NCBI RefSeq assembly: GCF_032854445.1
Contig: NC_088300.1
Coordinates: forward strand, 53,482,984 to 53,546,983
Length of the DNA stretch: 64,000 bases
Direction: 5' to 3'
From: Liolophura sinensis
Taxonomy: Eukaryota; Mollusca; Polyplacophora; Chitonida; Chitonidae
Shown: in pieces, positions 49,093-62,200 of the stretch
Position numbering within the stretch: the first letter of the stretch is position 1
Layout: every line of letters begins with the position of its first letter
Notes under the pieces: generated by a model
Databases searched by the model: none
The model's input: the letters and a program-made list of their open reading frames with translations, nothing else
Told to the model about the DNA's origin: nothing
Position numbers and translations under genes: made by a program

Positions 49093-49494
49093 CCACCCAA
49101 GACACTGAAAGCCATTTACACCAGAGACTATGAACACGCCATCATGGTGGAAGACAAGTGGTCTTCAACGAACACTAGAGTTTACAACAACTCACACGAG
49201 CATTATCGACCTTAGTGTCTTATGGAGACTACTTGACATAGCAGCGATTTATTTATCCGCCATTGAAGAATTTTTGACTCACTCCAAGCTTTCCTGGAGG
49301 TTAATGGCTGGAGGATGTTGGACAGAGAGCCAGCAGGGAACTGACCTATCCTCAAGTATGCAGGCGCTACCCAACAAATCTCCTCAGGTATACAGGCCCT
49401 ACCCGACAAATCTCCTCATGTGGAGCAGCACCGGAAGCAATGAGTGGGCAAAGCTGAAACGTACAGGACTCCTGACCTTACCAGTTAAGTACGA

Positions 49495-50310
49495 CAAAAG
49501 TAATCAGCAAAGCTGAGCTGGAGAAACTGTCCAGTTATGCAAGACAAAAATAAACAGCACTGCTGAGCTCGGTAAACTGTCCAGTTATGTCTGGCAAAGT
49601 GAACAGCAAGTAAGGCTGGATAAACTGTCCAGTTATGTTTGGCAAAGTGAGCAACAAGTAGGGCTGGATAAACTGTCCAGTTGTTTCTGGCAAAGTGAGC
49701 AGCAAGTAGGGCTGAATAAACTATCTGTCCAGGTAATCTGTCCAGTTATGTATCACAAAAGTAAACAGCAAGCAGGGCTGGATAATCTGTCCAGTTATGT
49801 CTGGCAAACTGAACAGCAAAGCTGGGCTGGGTAATCTGTCCAGTTATGTATCACTAAAGTGAACAGCAAGTAGGGCTGAATAAGATGTCCAGTATTGTCT
49901 GGCAAAGTCAACAGCAAGTAGGGTTGGATAAGATGTCCAGTTATGTCTGGCAAACTGAACAGCAAAGCTGGGCTGAATAAGATGTCCAGTTATGTCTGGC
50001 AAACTGAACAGCAAAGCTGGGCTGAATAAGATGTCCAGTTATGTCTGGCAAACTGAACAGCAAGTAGGGCTGGATAACATGTCCAGTTATGTCTGGCAAA
50101 CTGAACAGCAAGTAGGGCTGGATAACATGTCCAGTTATGTCTGGTAAACTGAACAGCAAAGCTAGGCTATATAATCTGTCCAGTTATGTATGACAAAAGC
50201 GAACAGCAAAGCTGGGCTGGGTAATTTGTCCAGTTATGTATCACAAAAGTTAACAGCAAGTAGGGCTAGATAAACTGTCCAGTTATGTATGACAAAAGTG
50301 AACAGCAAGC
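49495..50310. repeat. Minisatellite, 48-bp unit, ~17 copies
   Basis: Unit of the form GAACAGCAAGTAGGGCTGGA / TAACATGTCCAGTTATGTCTGGCAAACT, 48 bp. Variants alternate 'GCAAGTAGGGCTG' with 'GCAAAGCTGGGCTG', and 'GTCTGGCAAA' with 'GTATCACAAA'. Neighbouring copies around 49940-50150 are nearly identical, while the ends are more diverged. It lies about 3 kb downstream of the PARP1 stop codon. Confidence 0.9.
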
Positions 50311-53188
50311 CTACCTGGAACAAATCAGTCACCATGCTTTGATGTTGAACTTCCACTAAAAGCATTTTCTGCAAGACAATCCATAGAAGTAATGATTATT
50401 CATATAAGCAACAAGTCACAAGGTAAGTGCCTAGAATAAATAAATCAATATGCTCGCCTTTACTGTGCTTTATGATCCCAAATTCTGCCTACTTCAGTTT
50501 CAGGCCAATCCACCAAATGTTTTAAAAATTAATTTTCAGACATTATAAATTAGACACAAATATTTTTGATATGACCCTGCAAATCTTTAATGCTGAACCT
50601 TCAATCATACAGCTTACAAAATTATGGGCATTGCCATTTAAAAAAACAAAGAACAACAGACCGTGTTCATCTACAAATCAATTTATATACAAACCATATA
50701 AAAGTATGCTCTTGAAAGCATCCTAACAAATCACTTCCACAACTTGATACACGCTTACCTTGAATATTAGTATACCAATTTTTGTGGAAAAACCAACATT
50801 CAATGGGTTAGGGTTCAGAGTCAGCAGGGAAAAAACACCAAATGTTTCAAATCAAGACATATTTATAGTACCTTACAAAAGTTTGTTCTTACTACTAGAG
50901 TAATATACACTTGCTACTTCAAGAGTATAATAATATTTCTTTTCTACTTAAAATGAGTGAATAATGCACTACCTATCCCACTAAACACAATGAAGAAAGC
51001 CTAAAACCTACAACATTGTAACACTGGACGATAATACATTGTAGGCAATACTGGGACAAAAGGAGGGTAATTTCTATAAATCACAGATTAAGCAGGAATA
51101 ATATAAGATTATACTTTCGTCATGGTTACAATATGAAAACAGAGCTTCGTATCCAATAACTAACCTGGTTCAAAAACAAAAACAAAAAAGCATGATGGCA
51201 TTTTTAAGCATGCTTGTGATACATAACTTTCTAGAATTAACAGGTTAAAAAAGAAACCACCGCAGCATAAGGTAGACATTCAAAGCTGGATAACATCAAC
51301 TGACTTCAAAGACAACCGTCTCACAACACTGAACACGAAGGAACAAAAGAGGAGAAAAAATATCTGAACAACCATGCAAATCATTTTTCACAGTTAACAT
51401 AAAATAGCGTGAAGTGCGACTTGAAAATTCATACTTCTGTCTGAGTAAAAATAACTTGCAGAGGAAAACTTCTTTTTAACTGAGAATAAATTCCATTATC
51501 AAAATGTTGACAAATACATGGAGAGCAATTGGACGGCTGAACTGTTATCCAAGAAGTAACAGAAGAAATTTACCTTAACAATGATACCAAAAAATCTACT
51601 CTTATCAATACTTCCTGTAGTATAAAATACCCAACAACAAAACAATGATACACATGTACTAAGAACATTTCCATGTCATACATGTATGCTTTAATAGAGT
51701 CTCCATCAGCAGAGAGACCTGGAAGGTGAGTACAAAAACTGTTTTGTGACCTGACCTTATTACCTCTGTAGACACAAACAAGTCCACACATTTCTGATAT
51801 TTTCAAACCTGGACAATTTTAAAACAAACAAATTCACAGTTCTTTTTTTGCAATGAGCCAAGAGTGGACATCAGCCACAATGGAACAATTATTGGCAAAA
51901 CAAAGATTAACATTAACCCTGAAGATAACACTGAACACAATATTCTCTCACAAGCTTATCGCCATGCATCTCTCCTGCTGTCATTACTGCCTTTATATCA
52001 GCATAGGCAGACTAATGAATTGAGATAACTGAGCCTGAAGGTAAACACTTGACCTTGCAATGCACCTGATTGACCCTCAGATGAACATCAGCCTTTCAGC
52101 ATCTTGCAAACATGACAAACCCTTCAATGGGAATCACTAGGATCCAGAGTCATATTGGCTGCCTCGCTGCAAAATTTCAGCACAAAAATGTAGCAACACT
52201 TTCAATGTTTCATAATTAAACTTTTAAGATCTTGAATGTTATGTAAAACAGTAATAAATTTAGCTGCACAAACTGCCAGGTCCCCACTGGCAGCTTTCAA
52301 AGATAATTTACACACCCACAAAACACAAAGCATGTGTTAAAATGAATGAAAACGCTCTGACAGTTTTACTACCCATTAAAAATCGTTCTGAGAAAGTTGG
52401 TAATAAACATGACTCTTTTTGTCGATGTCAAAATCATTTACGCACAATGTACATGCTTCATGAAGTATACAAAGAGCATGGGACACATTTAATATCAGCT
52501 ACAATAAAGGAAACCACTAAGACTGTGACAGGCAAACCTAGCTTTTCATACAGATACTGACCATCACAACAGACTGAATGATAAAAGCAGAGAAGTGTGA
52601 ATGACACTTTGGTGAAACATATCAGCCAATTATATCAGCCAATCAACATTTAGACTTTATGGTGCAATTACAGCATTAAACTAACACAAACATGAAGGTT
52701 TATAAAATGTAAGCACTACAACTTCTTTAGGTGTCGTTCTTAAATATTACATTTCATGGATATCACATACCTGATCAACAAATATCTTGACAAATAGGAG
52801 ATACAAACAAGGACAACTGGCAGAATTGAAAATGCTTCAGTAAGTTGTAGAGGTAATCCTATGCGTTTTATATATGTGATTGGTATCTCTTTTGCAGAAA
52901 AAACAGTGCATTACATTTTCTAATACATGTAACATGATGCATGTAGTCAATCTTAACTGGTCTTCAGTTTGTTTTGCTTTCTCCCATCTGTCAGCCGATG
53001 TCAATCCTGCACGACTGGAGTCAACCCTGCCTGGCTGGAAGGTCAATCCTGCCTCACAGCAAAGTCAAATCTACTACAAGCTCTCACATGTCAGACTTTA
53101 AATTCACTTTCCTTTGATCCATCAGTTCCCTTTGAACATTCTGATGTGCACAATTATAAAACTGGCTCCTTGAAGAGAGTTTCTGTTC
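50311..53188 (-). other. 3' flank of PARP1, probably including its 3' UTR
   Basis: Sequence downstream of the PARP1 stop (53189). AT-rich, no further coding exon. I did not find a canonical AATAAA on the minus strand close to the stop, so the 3' end is not placed. A 72-codon plus-strand ORF (52342-52560) has no match. Confidence 0.4.
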
Positions 53189-53261
53189 TCACCATTTGAA
53201 ATCGAAGTTCATCTTCAGCAGGTATTTCATACTGACCTGACTTATGTCATATACAATATAT
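53189..53261 (-). CDS. PARP1: PARP1 last exon
   Basis: After acceptor CCCCTTAG|A it completes the Glu codon and reads '[17 protein letters not shown]' then NFDFKW and TGA. This is the last beta-strand region of the catalytic domain. Confidence 0.92.
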
Positions 53262-56200
53262 CTAAGGGGAAGTTAAGGAATTACACTTTACTTTCAGATT
53301 CAAGCCTAGGGGTGAATAACTGGATTTGTATGTTACACTGGACATCTCGGTCCTATCTCAGTCCTCGCATACATAGCTCTTGGGTTACAGGAGAGGAAAT
53401 CAGGCTAACCCTGAAAGAACAAAGCTGGATTTCCTACAGAGCAGGATCAATTTTCTGTTCAGATAATAACAGATATTTTACTTCATTTCTTTGTTTAAGA
53501 CATACATAAAGATTTTATAACTTACTTGTAAGATAAGTCTTCATGTGACTCTCATGATTTTTTCCACTTAACACAAATAAGTAATGCATGTTACAACTAG
53601 ACATGAATGGACATGAAATATGAGTCCTTAGATATGAACCTCAAAAATATAGCCATACATGGAGCCTAATCTTAGCAAACAAAACAAAAAAGACGTTAAC
53701 TAGCATTATAGGAAGGTCAAGCAGACCAAACATATGCTTCTTCGAAGGCATGTCTTTTTTCAGTATTTTAAGACTTTTAAGCAAATTAGCTTTCTCAAAA
53801 ATTAATTTAAACAAAAATTAAATTACTGATACCAAAAGATCTAACTATTCTGGTGTATGTATGGTGCCAATTTCAGAATATTCTCCTATGAAGAGACTTT
53901 TTAGCCTGGTCATCATGACCATAAGAATCAGCCCAGTTACCAACACCACACAAGACAAAGGATACTCATTGTAAAGGAGACTTGAACGGCTAGGCAGACT
54001 AACACCTTTCCCCATGGGTATGATTAGTCCGTCTTCGGTGACATAAGATTGGCTGGGGTCAGGGGCCGTCATACCAACACCTGATAGGGCAAACATGACA
54101 AAAGTTATAAGTAGTAGATGAGTACTCAAAGAAAGCATAGAAGTACATGTGACAAGACAGGTAAACTATAAATTATCTCCCCTTGTTCCATAGCAGTTAC
54201 AGGAAAAACAAGAACGAGATCAGTAAAATCTGAGATTTATGAATAGTCAGTTCTGACATCTGAATATGGACAAGGTGAACTACTTTCCTTCAGTATTAGT
54301 AGAAACTTTTATAAAAACAAGGCTTGTATTAAGTCCACGTAAACTGATCATGTGATATCAAGTTTCAAATGAGTTCTGACAACAAATGGAATTGTGACAA
54401 AAAATGATTGCAAATTAATCCTACTGTTTTAAGTACAACTTTTTCTGCAAACTATCACACTTAATTTCCATTATAATACAGCAGCTATACAGTATCACTG
54501 GGCAAGGTGTTTAACAACGAGATCTATTAACTCACCCTTTGTACTGTGCTTTCCTTTAGGAAGTTTGGTGATGTAGCTAGCCCCGGTCAATTCATGCCTG
54601 TAAACGATATATTTTCCTGACGTCAATTGACAATTCAACAGATCTACAGACTGAAATAATGCACAAGACATCAACATAAAAACTCTTCATTCATGTACAT
54701 GCATCTTGATACAAGTGTCAAATTTTAAGATTATCCCACTTACAAATGATACTGCATGTGATTATATATAGAAACTGGGAGGTAAGTGGGAGGCATGGAT
54801 TTCATGGATTCCTAGGTTTTATATTTTGGGTTTTTTTTGCACGTTTGCATATTCTGAAGGCATTATTCTGTGTGAACTGATAAAACTATATTTTTTGTAA
54901 AGCCCTGAAAATGGCCCATCCAACCAATGTAGTTTTGTCCCCAAATCAAACTAAACATTTGATTATTTGAAACAAACAAATTGCACTTTCATATGCCAAA
55001 AGGTTAAGAAATTGGAAAGTTTCATACAACTTCATAACTGGCAGAAGACAAAACCTCAACTGCTTGGATGAAGCTTCTGGCTAAATACTACACTACCGAA
55101 ACTCACATGTTGCCTAAAGCCACCTCACACAACAGCATTAGGCCAACAGGGTCAGACTTGCTGGTACGGCAGTAATTGGCACTCTTTGATACCATGTCTG
55201 CAAAGTAGATACCCTTGCCAAACATATACCCAGTCTGAAACAAAGCAAGTTCAAAGAGGAAAATGTAGTACTTGACAGTATCACAACTGTTATGGAATGC
55301 AGGTGATAAACTGAATACAAAGATGATTTAGCTACTGCAGATGCAAAATGACAAAAAAATCAAATAATATCACATTAAAACTGAACAAAAAAATGCTGTA
55401 ATCAAGAAATGATCCTAAAACTAAAAACAGAAATCCCATTATCACAGCATATAATGCAACTGGCATGACAGTACCTCTTAGTAAAGGTCTTCAAAATTTC
55501 CCAAATATAAAAAATATATCCTTAAGATATACTGCATGTGCATGAAAATTTTTAAGAAACGTATGCGTGAGCTTACAACTGGGGCCTCTGGGGGAGCAAT
55601 ACGCAATCCCTGAGACAGAATGCCTGCGAAGTTAGTGGTGCGTGATCCGTGCCATAATAGCTGACGATTGCCGAGTTCTCGGAATGGAGAATAACGCTCC
55701 TCTTCACCTTCCCTTGTGATTCGTATAGCCTGGAAGAAAAATTATGGATTTGTATCGATTAAAATTGTCTGCCTTAAGGCATATTTCTAGTCAGCAAAGG
55801 GAGATAAATTTTATATTTCATTCTTGATAACAAACTCAAGGTTTATATATTGTCCACACAATTAAATCCATGACAGATGCTACAAATCAGTTTACAGTAA
55901 ATCACCTTATTGGTTCATGGATTTTTAAGCAACTAATTCCATGACATTTACCATAATAAGCATATGATGTACACATACATGTATTTACAGTGATATTACA
56001 GGCATAAACATGTGGTACACTTTAGAACTGTTTGCTTGACTGGGGTTTAATGTCGGTTTCAACATCACTTCAGAAATACCATCATGGTGTCTCCTTGTCG
56101 ATATATTGACAGTGCTGACTCACTGGAACACCATACTGCAGACACCACACGCAGGGCCCCAAGCAGTCACATTATAGTGACACCGAGGCTACCAGTACAT

Positions 56201-59200
56201 GGTCTATACCTCTTACACTATTAATCAGACTTGAGGTAAGTACTATGAATCTTCTCACCTCCAGGATCTCCAGATCATACTGGTTGTGGGTTGCAGCATG
56301 AGTGTTTTTCACATAGTCAACCAGGCGCCTAAATTCCTCACTCTTCTTATCCAACACCTGCCAGTAGAACCAACAAGTCATTGTGTACATCAGGAAAATA
56401 ACAAACTGGTGAGAAAGCTGAAGTGATGATCAGTTCCAGGAATTAGTTTTCATCCCTTTGATATAGTATCATGCTGTTATGATCGCATTTTGACAAAGTT
56501 TAAACTAAAAAACACTTCAAATTGCTAGCAAGGCTACCAAAGAGCTTGCTTCTATGAGACACATGAATGCAAAACTTCAGCTCAATGCATAAAACACTGA
56601 AATTGTTAATATGGTAATTTACGATGGATCAGCGATGGAACATCCACTTTGCGTCGTGTTTTACATGCATGTAAAACTTCAGGTCAATACATACAATACA
56701 TTTTGAAATACAAACCCTAACAGTTTGTTTAACATGGATTCTAATGCATAATGCACTCAGGAATTCAGTAACTTACTGTACTCAATATGTACACATCCAA
56801 TCAACAATGGACTTTGTGCTTCCTCTTGAGTAAGTTAATACTTAAAGGGTTTGCTTATAACTACACACAAGCTCACCCTGACATTTGCATAATAATGTTT
56901 TTTTCCTTAAATCTGAGTGTTTACGACAATGCTTTTCTCTTACTCCTACCTGTTTATGGCAATGTTTCCCCTTACTCGCGCCTGTTTATGGTAGCTTTCC
57001 CCTTACACTTGCCTGTTTATAGCAATGTTTCCCCTTACATGTGCATATCTTTGGCAATATTTCCCCCTACACATGCCTGTTTATAGCAATGTTTCCCCTT
57101 ACACGTGCCCGTTTATGGCAATGTTTCCCCCTACACAACTTGTTTATGGCAATGTTTCCCCTTACACATGCCTGTTTATAGCAATGTTTCCCCTTACATG
57201 TGGCTGTTTAAAGCAATATTTCCCCTTACACGTGCCTGTTTATGGCAATGTTCCCCCCTACACATGCCTGTTTATAGCAATGTTTCCCCTTACACGTGCC
57301 CATTTATGGCAATGTTTCCCCCTACACAACTTGTTTATGGGAATGTTTCCCCTTACACATGCCTGTTTATAGCAATGTTTCCCCTTAAATGTGCCTGTTT
57401 AAAGCAATCTTTCCCCTTACACGTGCCTGTTTATGGCAATGTTTCCCCCTACACATGCCTGTTTATAGCAATGTTTCCCCTTACATGTGCCTGTTTACGG
57501 CTATGTTTCCCCTTACACGTACTTGTTTATGGAAAACATTATACCTCACAGAGGCATATTTGAGGCAATGTTTACTCTTATTTCTGCATCTTTACTCGAA
57601 GTCCAACATGCTGTTAATGAGCAGGACATATTACTACAGTTCTTACCTGCATGTCTGTCTTGAGCTGCTTGTAATGAGCATCGATGGGGTCTTCACCAGC
57701 TTGTCCTCCTTTAAGCAGACTGTAGGCCACTTCTATATCCAACAGGTTAGCCAACATCTCCGTCTTAGTCTGGCAGGATACATGTACTTATTCAGTTAAT
57801 ATACAGTTAAAATACTGTCACAAACGCGTTAGATTTGAACACATAACTACTCTGGGTTAGAGGGTTACACGCTTTCTTTACTTAGACAGACTAAATGTAT
57901 AAGGTTTAAAATTTAAAATATGATTGTAATATACATTACTTATTATAACTGATTTTAATGTGAAAGTAAAAGGCTATACTAGAGGGTTGGTGCGAAATAT
58001 TGATTAGTGCATATCCCATAGAATATTTGTTACTATTTTAGAATAAACCAAATAATTACAAAACATCAGCCTCGCCTCTATACACGTTACTCTTCAAAAT
58101 CGGCAATAAAAAAGGAAACCATTACAATGCGGCCTGCTTCACAAACATTTCAAACTTTCTAATCATTTTCATACTATATTTGGTGCAGCTACGAGTCAAC
58201 AATTTTAACTATTCTTGGTACATACCAAAAATTGGAATGGAATTGCACTAACTGAGATTCTGCCTAAATCTGTGGTATGGCCTCTTTACTGATCATCTGA
58301 GGCTTACCTTGATGATCTCTGGTGTATCAAGCAAAGGCATCTTCCTCATGCCAAAATCATGAGGTATCAGCGTGTAAAACCGATTGGATGCATCCAGAAA
58401 TTTGGTCTGTGACCCACCTTCCTCAATCAGCTGGATAAAATGCAACCCTTTCAATATTAATTCTGACAAATTATGGCATTGTATGTTTAAAGTAACATAA
58501 AACATTAAAAGAGTGATTGTTAAAAAGCACGAGTTTAATATGAACCACCAGGGAAAAAAACATGCCTCTGTGACATAGATTTAGGGTATATAAATATGGC
58601 CGCCATACTAGTGAGAAGGGACACACACTGATGGGACTGTACAAATCACATATACTGATTGGACCATATAAATCACACATACTGATGGGACTGTATAAAT
58701 CACATATACTTATGGGACTGTATAAATCACACATACTGATGTGACTGTACAAATCACACATACCGATAGGACTGTACTAATCACACATACTGATGGGACT
58801 ATATAAATCACACATACTGATGGGACTGTATGTATCACACATACTGATGGGACTGTATAAATCACACATACTGATGTGACTGTACAAATCACACATACCG
58901 ATAGGACTGTACTAATCACACATACCGATAGGACTGTACTAATCACACATACTGATGGGACTGTATGTATCACACATACTGATGGGACTGTATGTATCAC
59001 ACATACTGATGGGACTGTATGTATCACACATACTGATGGGACTGTATAAATCACACATACTGATGGGACTGTATAAATCACATATACTGATGGGACTGTA
59101 TAAATCACATACGGATGTGACTATAAATCACACATACTGATGTGACTGTACAAATCACACATACTGATGTGACTGTACAAATCACACATACCGATAAGAC

Positions 59201-62200
59201 TGTACTAATCACACATACTGATGTGACTGTATGTATCACACATACTGATGGGACTGTATGTATCACACATACTGATGGGACTGTATGTATCACACATACT
59301 GATGGGACTGTATGTATCACACATACTGATGGGACTGTATGTATCACACATACTGATGGGACTGTACAAATCACACATACTGATGAAACTACAAATCACA
59401 CATACTGATAGGATTGTATGATCACACATACTGATGGGACTGTATAAATCACACATACTGATGGGACTGTATAAATCACACATACTGATGGCAAAAAAAG
59501 TTTTATGACAAGCTGTTAAAATATTCAGAAAAACCCATGTAGATGATATGGCAGCAATACCATTGTAATCACTGACATTTTACCATTAGCCTTTATAACT
59601 ACAGTATTACGATTGTCTTTACCTTCTGTAACTCACTGAGAACTGAGTATGCAGACTCTATCTGGCGCTTTGACAGTTTTCCCAACGGCATTTTTTTAAG
59701 ATCAATCTGACGATTTAAATAAAAAAGACATTACATTTACAGTTTTTCAAATATCTGAATGTTAGAAGCGAGTAACAATACATTAACATGTGCACACACA
59801 ACCAACTCTGTGATCACGCTTTAGAAAGTACAACTAGCTATAGACTGAAATAACACTTTCTCACTCCTTCTCATATAAACAAAAATTAAGAACCAAGAAA
59901 CTTAATTTAAAAAAAAAAAAAACAGAAACAAAAAAAAAAATGTAAAAACCACAACTTGGACTGAATTTAGGTGTAATTTTTGTCATAATTGATCTTTCCA
60001 CTGTTTTGGAGTATATTTTTTATTTTTAATGCAATGTGTAATCTTCAGGATATATCTTACTTCAAACTCCTTCATAGCCTTCTTCATGCTCTCGATATCA
60101 AATATCATCTGCACCAAATCCTGGATGGCCTTGTCCAGCTTAGACTTGCTGGTGGAGAGATCTATCTTCAGATTTTCGTCATCCTAGGTCATTTAAGAAG
60201 ACAAAGTTTCATACAGTCACCACTTTTCTATCTGTACATGTGACATGGTATGTATTTATTTACTTGACTGCTGTTTAACTCCACCCTCAAGAAATTTTCA
60301 TGTCTATACAGGCAAATAGTGTTATAGGACAAGGACACCCGAGCGCCTTCCACAAATGGTTGACAACAAATGTTCGACACTTTAAAATCATCAACAAGGA
60401 AACTGTCAACCATTGTCAGCCAGGCCCCACTAATAGTCAGGGTGATAATATCTAGAAATTCAATGTCCGATGCCAGGGAGATGTACTTCACACCTTGCGC
60501 GAACAGTTTTTAATGTTGCACATTTAATACCAAGACTTGGTTCAACATATGTAGTGTAAAGACCACTACACAAAGGTATTCAAAATAGCTTAATCTATTA
60601 AACCTATATTTTAATGTTGCTATTAATCTATTAAACCTATATTTTAATGTTGCTATTAATCTACTAAACCTATATTTTAAGAAAATTGCTTGGGTGTATA
60701 CAGTAAATCACTCCCATCTGTGTTACAAATGACCCCCTAACTCCCATGGGATACACAACAGTATTAATTTGTTGGGAGAAACATCACAGGTACCTTTTCT
60801 CCCAGTTAAACAATTCTGCCATGATTGGTGGAAATTGTGCAAATCAAAAAAGAAGTATCAGACAAGAATAACCATCAACTGATATATGACATTTCTTTCC
60901 ACAGAAAGCTTTTAAATTAAACAATGTGGTGCTAAAGCTCATTTATTCATTACCTCATTCAAACACATTGGTAAAACTTACATCCCCATAATCTATCTCC
61001 AAAGGATAGAATTTGTTGGGATATTTGATGAATTCATGTCTGTTCTCCCACTCATTCCTTGTTTTCTCTGCATACAGCTGTTTGAAGGCATCAATAGCAT
61101 GTCTGGCATTACTGCATTTCTCCAGCCTGTTCCCACCAATAGTGGTGCCTACCCTGCCCCAAGCCTTGAACAGCCAACATCTGAAACAGTCAACAGTTTA
61201 TTGTCCGATAGCTTTATTTATTTATTTATTTATTTATTCCATTGTTGCTTAACACCATATTTAAGAGTTGTTCACTTACACATATAAAATGGCACTCAGT
61301 TTTATGGGCTGAGTAAATCGGAGTGCCCAAAGTGAAACACCAACATTTAGCAAGTTACATCTCTCAGTTATATATCATACGCCATTACTACATACAATTC
61401 AATACTCCATGGTCACAAACGTATTGTTATGCATATATCTGTACATACAAATATTTCAGGGGGAAAAAAAACCCTTTAAATTTTGTAAATTCTTTGCTCA
61501 CTTATAGCATGGTTGGCAGATTTGACCCCCAACATAAGCTTTATAATGAGGGAGCGGAATACTCCTTAACTTTTACAAGTTAGATGCTAGATAGGCTACA
61601 TGAGTGTTGTCACATCAATCACTGGCCCAATCTGTATCAAAACGTTATATCAATAAGGGATTGTCTCCATTCTTCAGGAGAGTCTTCTTAACACACTCTT
61701 TCCTACTGGTACACAAACAACACAGAAATCTGCTTACGCCTTAGAACTGTCGCTTTCAAGAGCCTGGATTTTGTAGTAAGAGTTAGTTCCTTTTGCAACA
61801 TCAACCAATCCTAACACAGCATTGTAAACCACACCTTTCTCATTGATCACATGGGCAGTCTCAGCCAATCCTATGGGAAGAAACAGAAATCAAAGTTGAC
61901 ATTGACAAGGCTGTTGACAAATCACTACAGTTCATTCCTGCCCTCTCTCTCACCCACTGACATAGAGGCTTTACCTACGACAACTTCATGTACATTACTT
62001 GTCAACAGAAACAAATACATTTATACACTTCTTTATATTTTAAAAGTCTCTCTGTATCAGGAATTTGATACCCTCACATTCATTTTTTGAATGCTAAACA
62101 TTCACGACTGACTAATGATTTTTGTGCTCAGATACATTCCACACATTTACATAAAATACTGGTTGATATGAAACTTTGAAGTCACCTTTGACTTTGACTG

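Larger units (their letters stand above)
60184..60981 (-). other. PARP1 intron, 798 bp
   Basis: Phase 0 intron, donor GAT|GTAAGT. Contains a worn SINE trace (60248-60335) and a 33-bp triplication (60591-60682). Confidence 0.8.

Noticed and set aside
53845-53965. Hydrophobic C-terminus of PARP1 read straight through after LLYNEY
   Set aside because: This is intron sequence. A donor GA|GTATCC and a matching last exon at 53189-53261 restore the expected PARP1 ending.
56787-57799. Plus-strand repeat ORFs (YGNVSPYTC type)
   Set aside because: They run along the 32-bp minisatellite in a PARP1 intron, antisense to PARP1, and shift frame between units; no start or splice support.
58621-59491. Possible CRISPR-like array
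   Set aside because: The repeats are head-to-tail with no unique spacers, inside an intron of an animal gene.
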